Shown here: positions 57,926 to 64,000 of the stretch, one piece after another
How positions within the stretch are numbered: position 1 is the first letter of the stretch
How the letters are laid out: each line of letters starts with the position of its first letter
DNA from: JBBQFI01 sp038321775
GTDB taxonomy: Bacteria; Verrucomicrobiota; Verrucomicrobiia; Chthoniobacterales; UBA10450
Direction: 5' to 3'
Length of the DNA stretch: 64,000 bases
Assembly: GCA_038321775.1 (NCBI GenBank)
Contig: JBBQFI010000003.1
Coordinates: 1-64,000 of the forward strand
The notes under the pieces: model-generated
Databases searched by the model: none
Told to the model about the DNA's origin: nothing
Seen by the model: the letters and a program-made list of their open reading frames with translations, nothing else
Position numbers and translations under genes: made by a program

Positions 57926-59317
57926 ATGCCGAAATTTTTCATTAAGACTTACGGCTGCCAGATGAATGAGCGCGATTCCGAACAGGTCGCGCATTCGTTG
58001 CTTGCGCGCGGTTACGAGGCGACCGCCAATGAAGCGGAAGCGGACGTGGTGCTTTTGAACACATGCAGTGTGCGCGACATGGCGGACCAGAAGGCGCTTG
58101 GGAAAATGGGAATGCTCGGGCAACTGGCGAAACAACGGCCGGAAGTGGTTTTTGGTTTTTTGGGCTGCATGGCGCAAGCGCGAGGCGAGAATCTTTTGCG
58201 CGGATTGCCGCACGTCGATCTCGTCGTCGGCACGCAAAAATTCCATCGCGTCGCCGATTACGTCGATGACTTGATTGCGAAGAAGACTGAGAGAGCACAA
58301 TCGGCAATCGCATCTTCAACCAACGCGATGGATGACCCGCGCTTTTCGATTGTCGACGTCGATGAAGAGCAGGGTTCGCAGGAGACGATTCGCGATCACG
58401 AAATCTCGCCGCAACAAGCGACAGCTTTTGTCTCGATCATGCAGGGCTGCAACATGCATTGCACTTTCTGCATTGTGCCGCAGACGCGCGGCGCGGAGCG
58501 TAGCCGTTCCATCGCGGAAATTGTGAGCGAGATTCAAGGACTCGTTAGGCGCGGAGTGAAAGAAGTGACTTTGCTGGGTCAAATCGTCAATTTGTATGGC
58601 CGGCACGAATTTCCCAAAGTGAACGGCAAGAGTCCATTCGTGCAGTTGCTTGAAGCGGTGCATGAAATTTCCGGTTTGGAGCGCATTCGTTTCACTTCCC
58701 CGCACCCGATCGGATTCCGGGACGATTTGTTAGGCGCGTTGGCGAATCTGCCAAAACTGACCGAACACGTTCACCTGCCGCTGCAATCTGGTTCGAACCG
58801 GATCTTGAAAGCAATGCATCGCACTTACACAGCGGAACAATACCTCGCCTTGATCGATCGGATTCGCGCCGCACGTCCGGGAATCGCCATTACCACCGAT
58901 GTCATCGTCGGTTTTCCCAGTGAAGAAGAGAGCGATTACAACCGAACACGCGAACTCGTTAGTCAGGTGCAATTCGATAACGCTTTTATTTTCCGCTATT
59001 CGACCCGCCAGGATACGCCCGCCGCGACGATGCCGAATCAAATCCCGGAAAAAATCAAAGAAGATCGCAATCAGGATTTGCTCCAGGTCGTGAATGAATC
59101 GGTCCAGCGCGCAAACGATCGACTCGTTGGTTCGAACGTTGAAATTTTATGCGAAGGACCGAGCCGCCGGAACGCTGCGCGACTAATGGGTCGGACGCGC
59201 ACGAACAAAGTCGTGGTTTTCGAAGGCGAAAGAGAACTCGTCGGCCAGATTTTGGATGTGCACGTACAGCGCGCGAATGGTTTCAGCTTGTATGGCACGC
59301 CAGTCGTGCAAACCTGA
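57926..59317 (+). CDS. miaB: tRNA-2-methylthio-N6-dimethylallyladenosine synthase MiaB
   Basis: 463 residues. UPF0004 domain KTYGCQMNERDSEQVAHSLLARGY carries its cluster Cys residues (GCQMN, NTCSVR, GCMAQ). The radical-SAM CxxxCxxC site appears as GCNMHCTFCIVPQTRG. A C-terminal TRAM domain (VEILCEGPSRRNAARLMGRTRTNKVVVF...GQILDVHVQRANGFSLYG) is present. It adds the methylthio group to ms2i6A37 of tRNA. Two Fe-S clusters require a cysteine desulfurase such as that at 22 kb. The gap to the preceding pseudogene is 62 nt. Confidence 0.95.
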   Translation: MPKFFIKTYGCQMNERDSEQVAHSLLARGYEATANEAEADVVLLNTCSVRDMADQKALGKMGMLGQLAKQRPEVVFGFLGCMAQARGENLLRGLPHVDLVVGTQKFHRVADYVDDLIAKKTERAQSAIASSTNAMDDPRFSIVDVDEEQGSQETIRDHEISPQQATAFVSIMQGCNMHCTFCIVPQTRGAERSRSIAEIVSEIQGLVRRGVKEVTLLGQIVNLYGRHEFPKVNGKSPFVQLLEAVHEISGLERIRFTSPHPIGFRDDLLGALANLPKLTEHVHLPLQSGSNRILKAMHRTYTAEQYLALIDRIRAARPGIAITTDVIVGFPSEEESDYNRTRELVSQVQFDNAFIFRYSTRQDTPAATMPNQIPEKIKEDRNQDLLQVVNESVQRANDRLVGSNVEILCEGPSRRNAARLMGRTRTNKVVVFEGERELVGQILDVHVQRANGFSLYGTPVVQT

Positions 59318-59328
59318 CGCGTTCGCGA

Positions 59329-59880
59329 ATGATTTACCATCTGTCACTGCAAGCTGCCGGCATCGCTGCGGGCGTTTTTCTTCTGCTCGTTAGCGTGCCG
59401 GGAATATTGATGCCCGCGGTCATGCGCAATTTCGCGCAACGCTTTCCACGCTCACGTGTATTTGGCGCCGCGCTGCTCACGATCGATCTGATCTGGAGTT
59501 TCTGGCTCGTGATCACGATGGAGATGGGCGAATTCTCCACCTTTCGCCGGCCGTTGCTCATCGCGCTGCCGATTGGATATTTTCTCGCGCTTCGGTTTGT
59601 CGACGAACTTCTGGCCGTGCGCGCACTTGGCATTCTTTGTTTACTCGCGGCCGAGCCGCTGCTTGATGGCGCGTTTTTTCGTTATGAACCGAGCCGACTG
59701 CTCGTAACGGTTTTCGCATATCTTTTGATCGTGGTCGGATTGTTTTGGGTCACGATGCCGTATCTGCTGCGCGATCAATTGCAATGGACCACGCGCAGCT
59801 CGGGGCGTTGTCGGTTGCTGCATGCTCTCGTGTTGATTTACGGCGCGGCGATTCTCGCTTTTGCCGTGATGCAGTATTGA
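59329..59880 (+). CDS. Membrane protein of unknown function
   Basis: 183 residues from ATG 59329, 11 nt after miaB. About five or six spans: LQAAGIAAGVFLLLVSVPGILM, VFGAALLTIDLIWSFWLVI, PLLIALPIGYFLALRFV, ALGILCLLAAEPLL, LLVTVFAYLLIVVGLFWV and ALVLIYGAAILAFAVM. The charged loops have no recognised motif. An in-frame extension back to 59149 would overlap miaB. Coupling to miaB suggests only co-transcription. Confidence 0.7.
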   Translation: MIYHLSLQAAGIAAGVFLLLVSVPGILMPAVMRNFAQRFPRSRVFGAALLTIDLIWSFWLVITMEMGEFSTFRRPLLIALPIGYFLALRFVDELLAVRALGILCLLAAEPLLDGAFFRYEPSRLLVTVFAYLLIVVGLFWVTMPYLLRDQLQWTTRSSGRCRLLHALVLIYGAAILAFAVMQY

Positions 59881-59929
59881 TTTCGGCGGCGGCGTTCGGT
59901 GAACTTCGGTTCGCCGCGACACAGGAAAA

Positions 59930-60901
59930 GTGAAACGCATTCTCGTTATTCGCGGCGGCGCGATCGGCGATTTCATTCTCACGCTGCCCGCGATCAAATT
60001 GTTGCGCGAGAATTTCAGCGACGGGCGTATCGAGATTCTTGGTTACAAGCAGACGGTCGCTCTCGCCGAAAATCGGTTTTATGCGGACGCGACGCGTTCG
60101 ATTGATTACGCTCCGCTTTCGCGTTTTTTCGCGCGCGATGCCGGATTGCCATCCGAGCTCGTGGAATATTTTACGAGTTTCGATCTCATCGTCAGCTACC
60201 TGTTCGATCCGGATGAAATCTTCGCCGACAACCTGCGACGTGCCGGCGCAAAACGATTGATCACAGCGTCGCCGAAATTTAATGAGCGCGAACATGCGGC
60301 CACTCAATTGGCTACGCCGTTACGGCAAATCGGACTGCAACTCGCAAGCCCGGCGGCAGAACTTTTTCCGAATCAATCAGATCGCGCCGTTGCGGCAGAG
60401 TTCCTCAAGAACTCGACGTCGCGGATGGTTGCGATTCATCCCGGTAGCGGAAGCGAGAAAAAGAATTGGCCGATCGAGAATTGGATCGAGTTAGGAGAAC
60501 GTGTTCGGCGGACCGGAAATACGCTTGTCGTTGTTGGCGGCGAAGCCGACGAAAGGCGAATTGTGCGACTGCGTTCAATCTGGAAAAACGAGACGGTGCT
60601 TTTTGCGACGAATCTTCCGTTACCGCATCTGGCTGCGATTCTGGAGAACGCAATTTTTGTCGGTCACGATAGCGGCATCTCGCATCTCGCCGCAGCCGCC
60701 GGTGCAAATTGCCTTTTGATTTTTGGCCCGACTGATCCAGCGGTTTGGGCCCCGGCAAACAAAAACGTGAAAGTAATTTGCGCGCCGAATAGAGATTTGA
60801 AAACGCTGGATTTTGGAATTGTGCGGGATAGTCTGGCAATGTGGGAGCGGCCTTGGTGCCGCGACGCAAATTCGCAAATTGGTCAAAGATCGGGGCGCTG
60901 A
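59930..60901 (+). CDS. Glycosyltransferase family 9 (heptosyltransferase-like), repeat-encoded tail
   Basis: 323 residues from GTG 59930. GT9 pattern: MKRILVIRGGAIGDFILTLPAIKLLRENF near the start, then VAIHPGSGSEKKNWPIENWIELGERV, TLVVVGGEADER and AILENAIFVGHDSGISHLAAAAGANCLLIFGPTDPAVWAP. It should add heptose or another sugar to LPS core. The last ~20 residues (304-323, MWERPWCRDANSQIGQRSGR) are encoded by a REP-like inverted repeat rather than by conserved sequence. It is convergent with dnaN. Confidence 0.88.
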   Translation: MKRILVIRGGAIGDFILTLPAIKLLRENFSDGRIEILGYKQTVALAENRFYADATRSIDYAPLSRFFARDAGLPSELVEYFTSFDLIVSYLFDPDEIFADNLRRAGAKRLITASPKFNEREHAATQLATPLRQIGLQLASPAAELFPNQSDRAVAAEFLKNSTSRMVAIHPGSGSEKKNWPIENWIELGERVRRTGNTLVVVGGEADERRIVRLRSIWKNETVLFATNLPLPHLAAILENAIFVGHDSGISHLAAAAGANCLLIFGPTDPAVWAPANKNVKVICAPNRDLKTLDFGIVRDSLAMWERPWCRDANSQIGQRSGR

Positions 60902-60915
60902 GGCCCTCCCACATT
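60838..60915. repeat. REP-like inverted repeat between GT9 gene and dnaN
   Basis: AATGTGGGAGCGGCCTTGG (60838 on) is mirrored by CCTCCCACATT ending at 60915, with pairing extending through GGCC/GGCC and GCCGCGA/CGGGGC imperfectly around a ~24-nt centre. The type GTGGGAG-GGCC-x-GCCnCGA is known from other bacteria as a REP arm. It contains the GT9 stop and ends 2 nt from the dnaN stop, so it could terminate transcription from both sides. Confidence 0.7.
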
Positions 60916-60916
60916 A

Positions 60917-62014
60917 TTAGGAACTGATGCGCATCGGCATCAGGACGTAAAGGAACGGGGTCTGGATTTTCAAAACGCCCGGGCTCATCTCATCGATGAG
61001 ATCGAGAAACACTTCGTCTTCCGTCAGGTTGCGCAACGGCGCCATCAAGAACTCCGGATTAAACGCGATCGAAAAATCGCGACCTTTGTAAGTCACAGGC
61101 AACGATTCTTTCGCTTCGCCTACTTCTGGCGTGTTGGCGGTGATATCGATGTTGTTCTTGCCGAAGTTCAGCTTGATCGAATTCGATTTGTCGCTCGCGA
61201 GCAACGAGACTCGGCGCAGGGAATTCAAGAAAGTCTCGCGTTCGAGCGTAATGCGTTCTTTCGTTTCCGACGGAATGACTTGTTTGTAGTTCGGGTAATT
61301 CCCTTCGATCAATTTCGACACGAGAAGCGTGTTGTTTAGATCAAAGGCGATTTGCCCGCTGCCCACGCTCACCTTCACGTCGCCGTCGTCTGCGAGCAGG
61401 CGTTGCAGTTCCGTCACGGCTTTCGTCGGAACAATGATGTCCGCTTCGTGGCTGCGCGGAAATTCCAATTCGATATCCACCATCGCGAGTCGCCGGCCGT
61501 CCGTGGCGACGAGCGTAAGCTTATTTTCCTTGAAGCTAAAAAGCACTCCATTGAGAACGTAACGCGTTTCGTCAGTTGAGATCGCATAGGAAGTCTTGCG
61601 CAAACCATCGCGCAAATCCTTCTGGCGAATGGTCACGACTTTAGCGTTCTCGAATTTCGGCAACGGCGGGAATTCTTCCTCGGGCAATCCGAGAATTTTG
61701 AAAAAGCTGTTTCCACTGCGAATTGACGCAGCGTTTTTTCCATCGACATCGATCTGAATTTCGCTCGAAGGCAGTTCGCGAATAATGGTGAAGAGCCGCC
61801 GCGCCGGCAGGGTCGTGGCGCCTTCCTTTTCCACCTGCGCTTCGAAACTTCCGCGCACACCAACATCGAGGTCGGTGGTAGTAAGACGCACTTCCTTTTC
61901 GCTCGCCTGCAACAGGACGTTGGAAAGAATCGGCAGAGTTGTTCGTGTGCTAACGACGTTCTGCACTTGCTGCAAACCTTCCAAAAGCTTTTCTTTGGTA
62001 ACGCTAAATTTCAT
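60917..62014 (-). CDS. dnaN: DNA polymerase III beta sliding clamp
   Basis: 365 residues. Three clamp domains: MKFSVTKEKLLEGLQQVQNVVSTRTTLPILSNVLLQ, then GLRKTSYAISTDETRYVLNGVLFSFKENKLTLVATDGRRLAMVDI, and FLNSLRRVSLLASDKSNSIKLNF, ending PFLYVLMPMRIS, the normal C-terminus. The clamp encircles DNA and holds the polymerase. It lies 59 nt after dnaA in the same direction, the classic origin-proximal order. Start ATG at 62014 conforms to the family. Confidence 0.96.
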   Translation of the reverse strand: MKFSVTKEKLLEGLQQVQNVVSTRTTLPILSNVLLQASEKEVRLTTTDLDVGVRGSFEAQVEKEGATTLPARRLFTIIRELPSSEIQIDVDGKNAASIRSGNSFFKILGLPEEEFPPLPKFENAKVVTIRQKDLRDGLRKTSYAISTDETRYVLNGVLFSFKENKLTLVATDGRRLAMVDIELEFPRSHEADIIVPTKAVTELQRLLADDGDVKVSVGSGQIAFDLNNTLLVSKLIEGNYPNYKQVIPSETKERITLERETFLNSLRRVSLLASDKSNSIKLNFGKNNIDITANTPEVGEAKESLPVTYKGRDFSIAFNPEFLMAPLRNLTEDEVFLDLIDEMSPGVLKIQTPFLYVLMPMRISS

Positions 62015-62073
62015 ATCGAGACAGCCGCGCTAAGATGTAAGGCTTCCGTTTTTGTTCGGCAACCGTATTCTCG

Positions 62074-63441
62074 TTAGCGCTGAAGCGAGCTGTCGATAAA
62101 CGAAATCGTCTGGCGAAGCTTATCCTGCTCTTTCATGCGGAGCTTCACCAGTTTGCACGCATGCAGCACCGTCCCGTGGTCGCGTCCGCCGAAGGCATCG
62201 CCGATTTCATTGAGCGACGCTTTCGTTAGCTCTCGCGCCAGATACATCGCGACCTGGCGTGGAAAAGCGATGTTAGCCGGGCGGCGTTTGCTCGTCATGT
62301 CGGCCAGGCGAATATCGAAATGCTCCGCCACGCGGCGTTGAATCTGTTCGATCGTGATGGCGTGTCGCGCTTCTTCCTGCAAAATATCTTTGAGCAAATG
62401 CTCGACCACTTCCTGCGTGAGTTCCTTACCGCTGAGTGAGGCGAACGACGCGACACGCATGAGCGCGCCTTCAAGCCGGCGAACGTTGGTGCGAATGCGG
62501 TTGGCGAGGAATTCGAAAATTTCGTCGCGCAACTTGATGTGCAATGTGCGCGCTTTCTTTCGCAGAATAGCCATGCGCGTTTCGACGTCGGGTGGCTGCA
62601 GTTCCGCAGTCAGTCCCCATTCGAAACGCGAAACGAGCCGGTGCTCAAGGTTTGCGATTTCCGAGGCCGGACGATCGCTCGAGAGGATGATCTGTTTATG
62701 TCCGTCGAAAAGCGTGTTGAAAGTGTGGAAGAACTCCTCCTGCGAACGCTCTTTTCCGCCGAGGAACTGGATGTCGTCGATCAAAAGAAGATCGGCCTGA
62801 CGATAACGTTTCCGAAATTTTACGAGCGTGCTGTGCTGGATGGCGTCGATGAACTCGTTGATGAAAAGTTCGCTCGAAAGGTACATTACTCTTGCGCCTT
62901 TTTTCTTCGCCCAAACGTATTGTCCAATCGACTGCATCAAGTGCGTTTTGCCCAGACCGACCCCGCCATAAATGAAAAGCGGGTTGTAGGTTTTAGCCGG
63001 CGCCTGCGCGACCGCGAGGCTGGCCGCATGTGCAATTTCGTTATTCGGCCCGACAACGAACGATTCGAACGTGTTCCGCGGATTGAGTCCGAGGGCGTGG
63101 CCGACGCGCTTCGTTTCACTACTCGTCTCTGCGACCGTGTCTTCCACTACGGTTGAACTGAGGATTACATCTTCTTCGCCGGGAGCATTACCGGAGGGCG
63201 ACGAAAATTTTACCATTCGCGGACCGCCGAAGGCAGAGACAATGGCCGATTGCAATGCCGGCATGTGATTACTTTCGATCCAAAATTGGTAGATGTTGTT
63301 TGGAACTCGAAGGGTAAGCGAATCGTCTGTCGCGCTAAGCAACTGAACGGCAGAAAACCAACGCTTAAAAGTATCCGCGCTGACCTGTGGTTTTAGAGCA
63401 GTGGACAACTTCTGCCATAACTGAGCACACTTCTCGTCCAT
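62074..63441 (-). CDS. dnaA: Chromosomal replication initiator DnaA
   Basis: 455 residues. Domain I: MDEKCAQLWQKLSTALKPQVSADTFKRWFSAV. AAA+ domain III: NPRNTFESFVVGPNNEIAHAASLAVAQAPAKTYNPLFIYGGVGLGKTHLM (Walker A), LLIDDIQFLGGKERSQEEFFHTFN (Walker B) and LSSDRPASEI. Domain IV: GDAFGGRDHGTVLHACKLVKLRM, the DnaA signature helix-turn-helix contacting the DnaA box. It opens the origin when ATP-bound. The start lies beside a 559-bp non-coding region suited to the origin. Confidence 0.97.
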   Translation of the reverse strand: MDEKCAQLWQKLSTALKPQVSADTFKRWFSAVQLLSATDDSLTLRVPNNIYQFWIESNHMPALQSAIVSAFGGPRMVKFSSPSGNAPGEEDVILSSTVVEDTVAETSSETKRVGHALGLNPRNTFESFVVGPNNEIAHAASLAVAQAPAKTYNPLFIYGGVGLGKTHLMQSIGQYVWAKKKGARVMYLSSELFINEFIDAIQHSTLVKFRKRYRQADLLLIDDIQFLGGKERSQEEFFHTFNTLFDGHKQIILSSDRPASEIANLEHRLVSRFEWGLTAELQPPDVETRMAILRKKARTLHIKLRDEIFEFLANRIRTNVRRLEGALMRVASFASLSGKELTQEVVEHLLKDILQEEARHAITIEQIQRRVAEHFDIRLADMTSKRRPANIAFPRQVAMYLARELTKASLNEIGDAFGGRDHGTVLHACKLVKLRMKEQDKLRQTISFIDSSLQR

Positions 63442-64000
63442 GCGAACTTGTTAACAGGGTTAAACGACCGAAATCAGACGCGAAGCAGAAGCAGATTGCG
63501 GAGAATACGCAGATGCTGGCAACGCCGACGAAGCAACACGAACAGTTGCACGCGAGAAAGAAATTCCTGTAATTTCTGTGAAATACGAGGGAAAAACCGA
63601 AAATGCATTTTGAGGAAACTCACGCGGCATTGCGTGGCTGTCGCGAGGAGTTTTGAATTTGATCGGTGATTCGAGCGCCATAATTTTCTTCCTCCGCAAA
63701 AGTTTCTCAGAACTGTCCACATGTTATTAACAACCACCATTTTTCCTCCCGGACAGCGGGCTTGAGATTAAGAACCGTACGCAACTTCGACAAGAGAAAA
63801 TCTGAATTTTATTTTTTGAAACGCGACGAAAAAAACTTGACGAAAAACTTCTCGTAATTTCTCCCACGCAACTTCACGCTTTGAGTTGCGCATGCCTGTT
63901 GACCCGAGTGATCCGCACGCGCAGTTTTAACGCATCGCAGTGCTGTTGGTCGCAGTCGCGACGTTTGCAAAAATGGATTTGAATCACCAACACGCGCAGT
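63442..64000. other. Gene-free dnaA upstream region, candidate replication origin
   Basis: About 559 bp with no convincing gene. A CTGTCCACA at 63713-63721 matches the DnaA box TTATCCACA at 7 of 9 positions, followed by TGTTATTAACAAC. At 63800-63860 the DNA is much richer in A and T than its surroundings and holds a direct repeat, GACGAAAAAAACTT then GACGAAAAACTT 14 bp later. An AT-rich stretch plus DnaA box-like sites upstream of dnaA fit an origin, but only one weak box is seen. Short frames on either strand lack starts, ribosome sites or homology. Confidence 0.4.

Larger units (their letters stand above)
3250..58550. repeat. Dispersed 10-mer CTCGTTAGGC / GCCTAACGAG, 25 exact copies
   Basis: Exact copies start at (GCCTAACGAG) 3250, 8947, 11770, 17512, 18969, 19113, 20063, 24578, 31252, 40266, 41317, 46012, 46374, 47349 and (CTCGTTAGGC) 4022, 8260, 13857, 22075, 26213, 27595, 35787, 37036, 38167, 48221, 58541. 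One-mismatch copies start at 4218, 5862, 20042, 35472, 37421, 39348, 41562, 44568 and 56641. An extra A before CTCG occurs in 17 of 25 exact copies. Copies lie in genes in different frames (Pro-Asn-Glu, Leu-Val-Arg, Ser-Leu-Gly) and at junctions, so protein conservation cannot explain them. Confidence 0.9.

Noticed and set aside
3250..58550. The dispersed 10-mer as a KOPS, Chi or protein-coding motif
   Set aside because: Orientation is mixed (11 to 14) in one stretch beside dnaA, unlike polar motifs; it falls in several frames and between genes, so amino-acid conservation cannot produce it. Chi is not excluded but known Chi sites are also orientation-biased.
63474..63740. Minus-strand frames upstream of dnaA, including a possible rpmH
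   Set aside because: None resembles ribosomal protein L34 or any other family; composition is Arg/Leu-rich as expected from chance translation.
1..64000. tRNA, rRNA, CRISPR array, integrase or insertion sequence
   Set aside because: No cloverleaf with a GTTC-A/G-A-TC arm, no regularly spaced repeats, no transposase motif and no terminal inverted repeats were found in the gaps.

Overview
The window reads as chromosomal DNA of a Gram-negative bacterium, most likely Verrucomicrobiota (PVC superphylum, Chthoniobacterales-like). The pointers are an EF-P with a Pro-Gly-Asn tip, a pseudopilin with Ala before the FTLVE motif, a ResB-type cytochrome c biogenesis protein, GT51/LPS-type envelope genes, and REP-like elements resembling those I associate with this group. 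The phylum is an inference; no rRNA, tRNA or CRISPR array was found. Genes are densely packed, many with 4-nt ATGA/GTGA overlaps.

Layout. 0-1.7 kb: end of an ECF sigma factor, its likely anti-sigma factor, and a pseudopilin. 1.7-5.2 kb: a probable sulfur-oxidation cluster (MBL-rhodanese persulfide dioxygenase-like protein, sulfite oxidase-like Mo enzyme, two tandem secreted paralogues). 5.2-16.2 kb: mixed housekeeping and envelope genes (PhzF, AI-2E exporter family, secreted MetX-like hydrolase, thioesterase, Gre factor, secreted amidohydrolase, CDGSH protein, DUF1353 lipoprotein, ResB, DUF2059). 16.2-23.7 kb: a minus-strand run (hrpB, macro domain, methyltransferase, pdxH, phospholipase D family, cysteine desulfurase, LAB_N). 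23.7-28.6 kb: hisC-mnmE-pyrD, DUF1328 and MidA. 28.7-41 kb: PBP1A, glycosyltransferases, kdsD, efp, an HELTH membrane protein, treY and an MsbA-like ABC exporter. 41-43 kb: MOSC-mobA-fdhD. 43-46.6 kb: lipoprotein, beta-hydroxyacid dehydrogenase, HTH-MBL hydrolase, lipB, ruvC. 46.7-57.9 kb: an accessory-looking stress/redox island with three cNMP-binding paralogues, a tandem UspA protein, a YbdK-like ligase, a DHOD-like protein, a porin flanked by monoheme cytochromes, DoxX, two AraC regulators and three decaying pseudogenes. 57.9-64 kb: miaB, a GT9 transferase, dnaN, dnaA and a non-coding, partly AT-rich dnaA upstream region that is a candidate oriC.

The most striking signal is not a gene. 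The 10-mer CTCGTTAGGC (or its complement GCCTAACGAG) occurs 25 times exactly and 9 more times with one mismatch, in both orientations, in genes in different reading frames and at gene junctions. About 0.12 exact copies would be expected by chance. Density and dispersion resemble DNA-uptake signal sequences of naturally competent bacteria. Exact copies are missing from the 48.2-58.5 kb island that also carries the pseudogenes and paralogous duplications. Other oddities are a class A PBP whose transpeptidase SxxK motif has become TxxT, an EF-P with Asn at the tip, an amidohydrolase lacking its HxH motif, and genes whose 3' ends run into REP-like repeats.
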